Part shown: in pieces, positions 20,833 to 29,562 of the stretch
How the letters are laid out: each line of letters begins with the position of its first letter
How positions within the stretch are numbered: the stretch's first letter is position 1
NCBI GenBank assembly: GCA_000750105.3
Contig: JPHH03000013.1
Coordinates: forward strand, 372,001 to 436,000
Origin: Tolypocladium sp. Sup5 PDA-1
Lineage: Eukaryota > Ascomycota > Sordariomycetes > Hypocreales > Ophiocordycipitaceae
DNA length: 64,000 nucleotides
Direction: 5' to 3'
Position numbers and translations under genes: made by a program
The notes under the pieces: model-generated
What the model saw: the letters and a program-made list of their open reading frames with translations, nothing else
Told to the model about the DNA's origin: nothing
Database searches by the model: none

Positions 20833-21915
20833 AGTGAACAGCTGTCTTTGGCGACTAACCTCGAATAGATAAACAGCAACGGGAACTGCGGATAGCCAAG
20901 CACAAAACTTGGGGCGGTTGAACCAACTTAAAGGCTCCGTGGAGTCTCTTTTAACAGTCCCTGGCTCGTTCAGAAGACCTTCGAGCAAGGTTATTAGAGA
21001 CAAGGACCTGGCAGGTAGCCTCTGTAGCGTTGCGGGTTGGCCAAGGTCTAACGTAGACGGACGAAAGCCCTGTAATTCAACGAAACTTACGCAGTGTCCG
21101 TAGAGGGACACGATAGCGTGCACGGACTAGTTTCTATGTTTTGTTTACTCGTATACGAAAGCCGTACTTGTAGTAGTAGGGTTTTGTCGTGCTCAGGCAG
21201 CTGCTTCTAGGCTATTAGACTTTCAATAGTGGCGTCTCAGCAGTTAAGCCACTTGTCTCCACACCACCTTTGAAACGGTTTTACCTTTCAGCTTACGGGG
21301 TATTAGTCCGTACCTATTTTAGAGGTCCTCCCAATCTCAACGTTTTCTTTATTCAACTACACGACGTTCGTGCACGTTTATATTCGTAGGGGTCCTACTG
21401 TTACTCGCATAAAAGCGCTACTTACTCGTACTCTCAGGCCATTCTTGTATCTGTTCAATTGGGTCAACCTGTTCAATTTGGCTAAGCTGTTGAATTGGGC
21501 CTGCGTAGTCAAGGCGGCCCCATGGCCTTGACCTGCTGGCTGCCTGTGGCCTCGATCCCAAGGTACGTACCAGCAGCTCAATTGGGCCTAGCCGTTTAAT
21601 CGGGCCGGCTCGATCAAGGCGGCCGCTACGGCTCCGATCCGTACGGCGCCTCCGGCCTGTCTAACGGCCGTGCCCCTGATCCCTGGGGCACATCTGTTCA
21701 ATTGGGCCAGCCGGGCCAAGACGGCCCCCACGGCTTCCACCTTCTGGTCCTCCACGGCCCTGATCCCTACGGGCGGGCCGTCAGGGGTATCAGGGCCGTC
21801 AAAGAGCCAGCGTCGATCGTGCCGTCCGAGCCGTGTGTAAACGTTCGACACTCGACACGGAAGGAAGGATCGTGCCGGAAGAAAAGGTCAGTCCACGGGG
21901 CGGCTTGGCAAGCTG
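20833..21915. other. Gene-free region with degenerate repeats
   Basis: No gene is seen. The right half (from about 21440) holds the CAATTGGGCC repeat described separately; the left half is the spherulin gene promoter plus featureless sequence. Confidence 0.5.
21455..21840. repeat. Imperfect repeat cluster with CAATTGGG(T/C)C units
   Basis: At least three irregular units start with TTCAATTGGG or a near variant and continue with an AAG(G/A)CGGCC(C/G)C-like core. They lie at about 21458-21530, 21578-21640 and 21692-21750. Two further shorter CAATT copies lie inside the first unit. Spacing is uneven, so this is a degenerate minisatellite or part of a larger transposon rather than a clean tandem array. 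Confidence 0.5.
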
Positions 21916-22741
21916 CTAGGCGAGCCGGCAGGAAGGAGGGTTGAGGGGCAAGAAGACCTGTACGGCAATACACTTTGGCAAATGCTGTAGCAAACATGGA
22001 TATTGTGGCGACTCAGCAGAAAATGTAGCGAGTCCCGGCGCCATGTGCTTGAACTTTGGTCTCGAAGCTTGAGAAAGAATTGCTCGCGCAAATACGCTCA
22101 TGCGAAAGGGCGCCATGCAGTCGAGGCTGAGGGGGTTGAGTCTATCATCGCGTGTGCCTCCAACTCTAGGCAAACGAGTCTCAATGGCCGAGAGATGGCC
22201 ATCCCACGCGACAAGCATTTCTGAAAGATCGGTCTGGGTCCATAGCCTGAGATTGATGTATTCTTTGATGCATCCCAGAAGTATTTCCCCGTCTCCCAAA
22301 GCTTCAGCAATATCTGGAAAACCTTTTCTACCGGTAGCCAGACCAAACGACCTTGTACGTGCGTAGGTTGAGAAATAATCCCCCGTCTTCAGGGTCATCG
22401 CAGCCAGTTTATCCGTACGGTAAATATTCCCCTTTGTGCGAGAACATGTCAGAATAACATGTATTCGGATCCGGCTGATACATCTCGGGGCTGAAACGCC
22501 AAGAAGGTCCAATTCGACCATCGCTTTCGGCAGTCGTCTCAATGCGCGACAGGAACCTAAACAGCGGCAAATCCTCAAGATTTGGAATCATTTCAGAAAT
22601 TTCGGGAACTGTATCAAGAAATCGATCGACTGTGATCCGCTCTGTCTCTAGGGAATCATCGTGCGCAGTGGCTTTTCGTAATAGAGAGTTGTGCAGCTCT
22701 GCTGCTTGTTCGGGAGAGAAGGGTGTGCTGTGGTTCTCCAT
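21916..22741 (-). CDS. Hypothetical protein, broken or spliced near 22.4 kb
   Basis: I do not recognise this protein. From Met 22741 one frame reads MENHSTPFSPEQAAELHN and stays open to about 22409. A second frame continues with a coherent, coding-like stretch (LKTGDYFSTYARTRSFGLAT, IAEALGDGEILLGCIKEYIN, LWTQTDLSEMLVAWDGHLSA). The two overlap around 22400-22430. An intron with a GTACGG donor and a CAAG acceptor (about 67 nt) would join them, but a one-base frameshift is also possible. The 3' end beyond about 22050 is uncertain. No domain, signal or membrane segment is visible. Confidence 0.4.
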
Positions 22742-23191
22742 TGCGGGATGGCATGACGAAGATGCGAGAGCGGCGAATTCTTTGCCTTGACGAAGGAAGT
22801 AACGAAAGGTCTTACGCCCCAACTACGTGACCCACCTATGATTCGTCACGTATACTGAGAGTGTTAGATATGCATTGATCAATTCCTCGCCTTCCTGCCT
22901 CGAGCAAGGACGTCGATGGCCCGAACAAGACCTTTGCTCTGCGGCAGCTGCCAACGACGGGACGAGACAGAAGCACCAGCGCCGACGACGCTTGGCAGAT
23001 GGAGTGGGAAGTTCACTCCCTTGGGGTACGTGCTCCCGGATGGTAGGATTTCGACGACGCAGCATGGGAGGAGAGTGATGGCGGGGAGGGACATGCAACA
23101 GCCCATATACATCATATACATAAATAATAGATATAAAATGAAGCTAATATAAAACCCTCTCACAAATGCCATAGTACCGTGAGTAGGAACA
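22742..23191. other. Spacer upstream of the hypothetical gene
   Basis: Contains open frames on both strands with biased composition but nothing I can call a gene. Confidence 0.4.
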
Positions 23192-24904
23192 TCAAGACCA
23201 GGTGACCCTCACTTCGACCTCGCCGTACCGTCCTGTGATTCTCTCTTTGGTAGAGCGCAAGACTTGAGGATGGAACTTGGCGAATCCCTTTGCTATCTCA
23301 TCGTTGGAGGACCAGTCGGAGTCGTGGTCCCAAAGATCCGCATGAACTTCGAGGGTGTCGTCCATTGGCACGGCCATCACGGCTCGCGACAGAGGGATAT
23401 ATTCTCCTGGGCGTACGTCGATGTGCTCCTTGTCTGCCTTCTGGAAAAGGTCGCGCTGGACAAACTTGCTCCGTACCCTGATATTCCCATAGACATCGGC
23501 GGGGTTCTCCTTGTCTCCGTTGATCAGAACGACCTCCACCACGGCCTCTGCGGCGTTGCTCATCACCATGTAGTTCACCGTCGCCTGACCGTACGCGCCC
23601 CCGATCGGCTTCTGGCGGGGCCCGTCGTATGTCTTGCTCGGGTCGTAGACATTCCATGAAATCTGGCCCCGGCTGACCTCATCGTCCGGGGACGCGTCGC
23701 TGTCCTTGTCCATGAGATTCAGGTCGATGACGAAACTACTGGCGGCCGAGATGGCCCGATATGGGCCAGTGAGCGCGACGTGTTCGCGTGGGCGGATGGA
23801 CTGGTAGTTAGCCCTCTCGACGTTGTAGATGTATTGACTGCTCAAGCCGTCGGTAGCTGTGATGTTGCCGTAGAGGTCGCCCGGATCCTCCTTGTCGATG
23901 TTGTCGATGCTCACCCAGAGGATCTCGGCCAACGGGCGGCCTTCGGGAATCAGTTCCTGGACCTGGCGTCGAGGCCGGGAAGAGGTGTTAGTGTTGTAAC
24001 GCAGCAAGATGCCGATTACAGCAGCCGCACTCGTCACCGAGTCAATGTTCATATCGTTAGGTCGAGGAAGCCGTATGGGACCCTCGGGATTTTGGTCGTG
24101 ATGCAGCAACGCTCCAGAAACGTCTCCCCAGCCGTTCTCAAGCGCCGTGATCTGGCTGTCAGGTATAAAGCCGGTGGTGTAGCTGTTGGAGATGGTGTCA
24201 GATATATGTGTTAATCTGATGGATTCGGATATCATCTGAATAATGACAAGCAGTGAACGCGCTCTCTCACCACGATCGGCCGTGATCGCGAGCTGGTTTA
24301 CGGCCGTGGTGAGCTGCTGCTGGCCAAGGTAGGTTTCGTCTCTCCTCCGATTTGCAGCCCTCTGCAAGGAGACGTAGCCACCGTCAAAGCCTAAGTGCCT
24401 GGATCCGGCGATCAGGTGTAGGTCAGAACCATCGTTGTCGAATTCGAACCACTGATCGGAGTTCTCCGCTCGATACCCGTCCAGGTAGAGGTTGTCGCTT
24501 CGGATCCTCAATCTAACAGCCTGAGATCCCGTACGTAGTACCATGTCGAACCATCTAGAGGGCGGCGTCTGCTGAGGAGGAAGGACTGGGCGACCATGAG
24601 AGAGAACGTTAGGGTCCTGGACTCTGCGGCGCATTCGCTCGATGAAGCTCCTGTACGTTTCTCCAGTACTCTGGTCAACTTTGAACTCCTCGACGTATTC
24701 CGGGATGTCATTCCGCTGCTCTAGCTGAATAGGATGGCGAAGGGACTGCAAGCCAGACTTGAGCTCATCGACGTTGAGGACATGGCCAACATTGCTGCCG
24801 CTGTTTTCGAGGCCTTGGGGGGCGATCTTGTCAATCTCCCCGGGGAGGGGGCTGCCGCTGACGGTCAAGCCCAAGGCCGCAAGGGCTAGTATATGAAGCT
24901 TCAT
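23192..24904 (-). CDS. Secreted ribosome-inactivating-protein-type rRNA N-glycosidase with two C-terminal modules
   Basis: Single exon, 570 aa, intact. Signal peptide 1-18 (hydrophobic, then SGSP), then a ~95-residue possible propeptide. Residues about 117-305 have the ribosome-inactivating protein fold pattern. The five active-site positions of the family can be matched: Tyr140 (NLYLDGYRA), Tyr177 (FDGGYVSL), Glu227 and Arg230 (MISESIRLTHIS, the SEAAR motif as SESIR) and Trp259 (ENGWGDVS). Such enzymes remove one adenine from the sarcin-ricin loop of large rRNA. Residues about 326-424 and 455-548 are two copies of a module: each has YGNI, an (I/V)RP(R/G)E(H/Y) segment, then D-D/H-DSD..(D/N)DE(V/I), which resembles the plant DUF6598 domain that also occurs beside RIP domains. 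No lectin chain is visible. Activity and target are inferred, not shown. Confidence 0.82.
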   Translation of the reverse strand: MKLHILALAALGLTVSGSPLPGEIDKIAPQGLENSGSNVGHVLNVDELKSGLQSLRHPIQLEQRNDIPEYVEEFKVDQSTGETYRSFIERMRRRVQDPNVLSHGRPVLPPQQTPPSRWFDMVLRTGSQAVRLRIRSDNLYLDGYRAENSDQWFEFDNDGSDLHLIAGSRHLGFDGGYVSLQRAANRRRDETYLGQQQLTTAVNQLAITADRGERARSLLVIIQMISESIRLTHISDTISNSYTTGFIPDSQITALENGWGDVSGALLHHDQNPEGPIRLPRPNDMNIDSVTSAAAVIGILLRYNTNTSSRPRRQVQELIPEGRPLAEILWVSIDNIDKEDPGDLYGNITATDGLSSQYIYNVERANYQSIRPREHVALTGPYRAISAASSFVIDLNLMDKDSDASPDDEVSRGQISWNVYDPSKTYDGPRQKPIGGAYGQATVNYMVMSNAAEAVVEVVLINGDKENPADVYGNIRVRSKFVQRDLFQKADKEHIDVRPGEYIPLSRAVMAVPMDDTLEVHADLWDHDSDWSSNDEIAKGFAKFHPQVLRSTKERITGRYGEVEVRVTWS

Positions 24905-25008
24905 AATGAGCTGGTGTCCCGCTAATAGAGGTGGCAGATGGGTGGCTCGAAGAAAGAGTAGAAAGTGATGTGGTGACGGTTGGTGGTGAAAGGTGCAGGA
25001 GCGGCGCG

Positions 25009-25016
25009 GTTATATC
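25009..25016 (-). promoter_or_regulatory. TATA-like box upstream of the RIP-toxin-like gene
   Basis: Minus strand reads GATATAAC about 110 nt before the ATG at 24904. Position and sequence fit a TATA-type core promoter; not tested. Confidence 0.35.
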
Positions 25017-25053
25017 ACATCTGGAGCGACGGGAAGAATGGGAGCAATCCTGA

Positions 25054-25136
25054 GATGTCACGCCACTCATCATCTTGCCTCATCACCAGAAATGACGATG
25101 TCATGCCACTCCATCTCGCCTCATCACCAGAATTGA
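25054..25136. repeat. Two-copy direct repeat in the RIP-toxin-like promoter
   Basis: Copy A (25054-25095) and copy B (25097-25136) share GATGTCA(C/T)GCCACTC, then TC(T/G)CCTCATCACCAGAA-like sequence. The junction reads ATGACGATGTCATG, an imperfect CRE-like inverted site. It lies 150-230 bp upstream of the start codon, so it may act as a duplicated regulatory element. Confidence 0.65.
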
Positions 25137-25336
25137 ACTTGCAACTTGGCGTCTAAGCAAACCAGGGTACACAAGCAGGGCCAGCAGTTGGTGGGCAAAG
25201 CGCTTAACAATTTTGTATTCGATGTAAACCAAGCCGCCGTGTACGTAACCATCAGGATGGGCTCAATGCGTAATAATGTTACACTCCGGCGTTGGTCCTA
25301 TACTACGGATACGCAGCCCCAGCATCCCCGTCATCC

Positions 25337-25454
25337 ACAGTAACATCAATCCTACAGTGATATCAATATTACAGAGACATCAATATTACAGTGACATCAA
25401 TCCTACAGTGATATCAATCCTACAGTGATATCAATCCTACAAGACATCAATCCT
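25337..25454. repeat. 17-bp tandem array, seven units
   Basis: Consensus ACAGTGATATCAATCCT with variants at the ATATC/ACATC and CCT/ATT positions; the last unit is one base short. Seven units with no spacers, so a minisatellite and not a CRISPR array. It is AT-rich and contains repeated GATATC palindromes. Confidence 0.9.
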
Positions 25455-26527
25455 ACTCCGTATAGACGTGCAGATTCTTTTGCTTAAAACTCTCTTTCGT
25501 ATCATCCGTGCACTCGTTTTTGGCGTCTGGCAGGGTCCCTTCTTATGCATAATGGGGCGCCAATTTAACACTTGCACGGGTATACGAGTATAAGTGCCGA
25601 GCAGGGGGTGGAGTTTCCGCGTGCCTGCGCCGCACCTCACGTCACCTGCGATGCTCCGGCGCGGTTCAGGGACCAGCATAGCAAAGAACAATACTCGCAT
25701 GGTGTTGGGCCGATTCTCGAACGACATGAGTCGTGGACACAAACTCCACCATCTGAGCTAAGCAACCTCGATAAGCTTATTTATTACCGCGAACTCTAAC
25801 TTAAGTGCCGTCATACTTACTCGTGGTGTCAACCGGCGAAATGCGATGCGGGTCGTCCCTGCGTCTCCTTGTTGGACCACTGGAATCACGTTCCTATCAA
25901 TCTATAACGAAGTAGTCGATATTGGGCAAGTGACAACCCGACAGTATTACCACGGGTCCGGCCAATCTCGTAGTACACACACACACACACACACACAATT
26001 TGATTACGCCCGGTGGCCAGCTGGCCAATAGGGCCACTGTCTGCTATTGGACATTCTCGTTTCCCAAGCTTTGACATGATCTCCTGAAAGCCTATACAGC
26101 GTCCACTTTCGACTCTTGTCTCATCATTTTCCACCGCTCTGCGAGGTCTCGTGGGGTTTTATTATTAGGAAGCGAGATTGAAGGCCATTCAAGTGTTCAG
26201 AGCCCTCTACGGCGGCTGAAGCGGGGCCTGCTGCCTATGGCATGAGGTGCGTGATGTGGGGTGGGTCAGTGAGGAAGAGTATGGATAGGTGTGGGTTTGC
26301 AATCTGCTTGTAACGTTGCATGTTGTTAAGTCGACCGATGACTATCGCAAATCGTATTTTCGCACGAACTGCCGCTATATTTAGCATCTATTTTACGTCG
26401 TCTAATAGAGACTTTCCTCCTAAGTAGAACGAGAGGTTTCCTCTTTATATCTCGGTATATCGTAACGTCTCCGCTCGATATACCATATATTTTCTATATC
26501 GGAAGGAAAAGTATGCAAGTCCCATAC
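25455..26527. other. Gene-free, AT-rich in its right third
   Basis: Nothing coding is recognised. From about 26340 the sequence is rich in TA dinucleotides (TATATCTCGGTATATCG and similar), consistent with decayed repeat DNA. Confidence 0.5.
25977..25998. repeat. (AC)n microsatellite
   Basis: About ten AC dinucleotides in a row. Confidence 0.9.
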
Positions 26528-26753
26528 TGTTAGGTGCAACCCATTGGCGTTGCACATTCCGGCAGGACCGGAGTCTTGCGAGACAACCACGTATCACGTG
26601 CCTGGGCTCGTCGATTCATAAGCGGGTCGACGTCGTGAAGCTTGACGAAGCCAAGCTTCAGTCTTATTATAATGTAGAGTGCTTGTTCTGCTCCTACCTG
26701 ACTGTCAGACTGATCGTCTTTATCGCTCGTATAGGATCACGACTTTGTATACA
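26528..26753 (+). mobile_element. Probable solo LTR
   Basis: The 226-bp segment begins TGTTAGGTGCAACC and ends TTTGTATACA, i.e. TG..CA ends. Inside are features common in fungal Copia-type LTRs: GTTGCAC near the start, a TATAATGTAG promoter-like stretch, and a CTGTCAGACTGATCGTC segment near the 3' end. No second LTR or internal coding region follows. I could not find a matching 5-bp target duplication (CATAC versus TATAA), so decay or misplaced ends are possible. Confidence 0.45.
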
Positions 26754-26764
26754 TATAATTTCTA

Positions 26765-27128
26765 GAGGAGTATTATTTGCATAGCTAAAAATCTCTAGTC
26801 GTATAGCTATTTTCTCAATACTCGCCTATCTCTAGCCCGTATACGCGACGAAGAAAAGATAATCTCTACGATAGTAAATTACAAATGCATAACTAATTAC
26901 ATTCGCGAAACGCTTCTAAATACTACTTAATTACTTCTATATATTTAATAGGGATGTTCGAGAATAACGGTAGAAAGCAAGAGTCGACCAAGGATATAGA
27001 AGTTGCGTAACGCTAGGATTAAGCTTACGCCTCTAATAGTAAAGGTACTTCTACTTATAGTGGCAATGCACAAAAAATCGATATAGGCTATACAATGGAG
27101 ATTTGTAGCTATACAAATAGTAATACCC
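26765..27128. mobile_element. MITE-like TIR element, copy 2, with 8-bp target duplication
   Basis: A 364-bp relative of 10310-10676, alignable end to end. It is flanked by AATTTCTA on both sides (26757-26764 and 27129-27136), an 8-bp target site duplication as made by hAT-type transposases. Most differences from copy 1 are C/T or G/A, and this copy usually has TA where copy 1 has CA or TG, as expected from RIP mutation. It lies 11 bp from the solo LTR and directly before a gene fragment. Confidence 0.85.
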
Positions 27129-27136
27129 AATTTCTA

Positions 27137-27593
27137 AAGCTCGACAGTTGATCGCAGGAAGTGGGCCGAGACAATCACGTTCCATCCGCTGTATCTCAAG
27201 GACATGAAGGAACATCATTACGACTTGTTGACAGACAAGAAGCTAGAGGAGTCGACACACGGCAATGCCCTTGACACATTCCTCAAAAAGGGTATGGGAA
27301 CCCCGATTGACTCCCTAGTGGGCCTCGAGGGAACTGTTCACTCTGAGGTAGACGACCACACCTCCCTGAGCCCTACCTGCACCTCTTGTTGACTTATTCA
27401 GACCTTCCACTTGAGTGCGTTTGGCAAGCTAAATGATACTCCTGAAGGTCCGGGGGCGTATGGATGGAAGAACAATGTCCAAGGGCAAAACCTCGAAAAC
27501 CCAGATCTACTCGCATACCTGGCTTTGATTATTGAACTTGTGGATAAGAAGAAGTACAGAATCGAAGAGTCTAGCAAGGTGATCGCACCTTGA
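27137..27593 (+). pseudogene. 3' fragment of an unknown protein gene next to transposon insertions
   Basis: Coding-like sequence starts right after the target duplication: RRKWAETITFHPLYLKDMKE, then ALDTFLKKG. A GTAGAC..TTCAG intron (about 27349-27391) joins HSE to TFHLSAFGKL, followed by AYGWKNNVQGQNLENPDLLA and a stop at 27593. The arrangement recalls the C-terminal part of fungal secreted zinc metallopeptidases (an H/E..FH segment, then YGW.NNV and an NPDxxA helix), but the HExxH motif is not intact (HSETFH). No start codon or signal peptide is found upstream, where the mobile elements sit. I regard it as a truncated gene. Confidence 0.4.
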
Positions 27594-27907
27594 TCATTTG
27601 TGTCAACGAAGGAAATGGCTGGATATGGTAACTGATTGGAGATTCATTCCCTTTTGTCTCCTAGTGGGGGAGGGGATTCTGTTCCGAACTTGATTTTCCC
27701 TAGCAATTTGATGGCATCTTCACTACAATCCGCCATTCCCCCGACATTTCGCTCGTTATTTGTGGTTCGCTGGACGTGGTGTGGTGTTCCTTAGCTAACG
27801 CTAACCATAGATCTTCGCTTCTCGGCTCCTCACTGGTGCTCAGAAAGAACAAAATCGATGAAGTTTGGCTGGTGTGCCACCCGCACCACCCTGCGGTGAC
27901 ATATTAG

Positions 27908-29072
27908 CTAGAATTGATATTGGAAGCGTAGTTGCGGGACCAGGGCTTGTACATACCTGGATGCACTCGTACGAATGACACCGTCAAGAGTTTTGCCGGG
28001 GCGGATGGGCACCAGGTGGGGATGAAATCTATCACCAGTGCCCCTCTTCCAGAGGCGGATGCCTGGCCGAGTGATGCCTTCGACGTAGCCATCTTCGGGC
28101 CCTATATTTCGGCTCAACGGTGTGCTGAGGGTGACCGAGTTGATGTTGCCAAAGCATGACAGCGCTTTCGTTACGGCATCGACATCGAGCTGGGTGATAG
28201 CAACAAAGTAGCGTTCTTTGTCAAACCTTAGCGGCATTCCGCGAGCGGTAACCCAGATATTAATGTTCCGGAGGTTCTGAAACTGATGGAGCCGCAACCA
28301 ATGGAAGTCATAGGCATTGTGGAGGTCTTCTTGCCGGTGGCAATCTGGGTCCGAGCAGGGTATGACTATAGGAAAGTTCGGAGGTAATGACAGCTCCAAG
28401 TCCCTGGCGTACTTGAAGAAAGCTGGAGGCGGAACTGCAATCTTGGGCCTGTTCCTCATCGGCGGAGGAATTTCGCAGAAGCCAATGAACATTTGAAGAG
28501 CCATCATATCCGTGAATACGAACGTTGTCGACTCATAGATGGATACCAGGCATTCAAAGGAACTAGGAAAGGTGTTCAATACTTCAAGAGTTGCAACTTA
28601 GGCTTTCTTTGGCCAAGACTGCTCACATGATTTTGCACGATAGCAGCATGGGGATGTAGGGAGCGCGGGGATGGGCCTCACGGTCCTTCCAGCAATCAAA
28701 CGGTGAAGATGACATGCGGCTGATTACGTCGACACCATGCTCTTTCTGCGCATGTTCGCCACATAACCAGTGGTTTAGCCAGGGTGATTGGAGACGGTGG
28801 CCATAAAGGGTGTTGTTCATCCTTTGACCCGGTGGGACACCAAGCTGATCCCTCAACACTTCGAGCTCCTGTTGCAGCCCGTCTTCGACTTGGTACGTTG
28901 TGGTGCACGGCCAACGGCACAGATGGGACTTGGCTCTATCCGAAGACGCGCTGTGCCAGAAGATATGTTGGCGGAGGCCGCAGGAGCGCCACAGCTCAAG
29001 GTAGACGAGATTGCGGACCTCGCGAGGCAGGCGAACGACAAAGGCGCACTGTAACTGATTATCGGTAGGCAT
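27908..29072 (-). CDS. F-box-like family protein of unknown function
   Basis: Two exons, 29072-28627 and 28562-27908, 366 aa; the 64-nt intron (GTGAGC..CCTAG) closes the frame. The N-terminus has the fungal pattern LPREVRNLVYLELWRSCGLR, then HLCRWPCTTTYQVEDGLQQE and PYIPMLLSCK, joined across the intron to FECLVSIYESTTFVFTD. This is the common ascomycete family whose N-terminal helices resemble an F-box and whose remainder is of unknown function. No other motif is visible. A Met at 29123 would add 17 residues. Confidence 0.75.
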
Positions 29073-29562
29073 TTCGGCACCGACTTTGGTAAAGTTCAAA
29101 TGCCACAGGTGGTGTGTGTGCAACAGTTCATGATGAGCTGATCTGACATGATCGGAGGAGGTCGCGTCTTGTCACGCGCTGAATAATCACGTAGCATCGG
29201 ATTGAGGGGAACTTCTTAACGTCCAGTTTTATGCATGGTTTCTCGGCCCTCAGGGATCACCCCATGCCGGAGCAGGATGCGTGTTATGATTAGGCTGAAA
29301 CTTTCCCACCCCGCTCCTGTTGGATCTCCTGGCCTCTTTCGCCAGAGACAGCACCACAGCGCAGAGCTGTACGCCTTCATGAGTTCGTGGGCAAAGTCCT
29401 TTCCGCAGTACTAGTTGCAATGTCTATTGGAGGAGTTGTTGACGTGTGAAACTATCGATGTGTTCCCCAACACGCTCCCTGAATCAGATGAGGCGCAGAC
29501 TATTTGTCCTGCAAGGAAATGTCGCGGTCTATTCCCACCTGAGATGACCTAATCTCGGGGCC
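29073..29562. other. Spacer
   Basis: About 490 bp between the F-box-like gene start and the 3' end of the thiolase-like gene. No gene is seen. Confidence 0.5.

Noticed and set aside
25337..25454. Possible CRISPR-like array
   Set aside because: Units touch without spacers and the organism is a fungus; it is a minisatellite.
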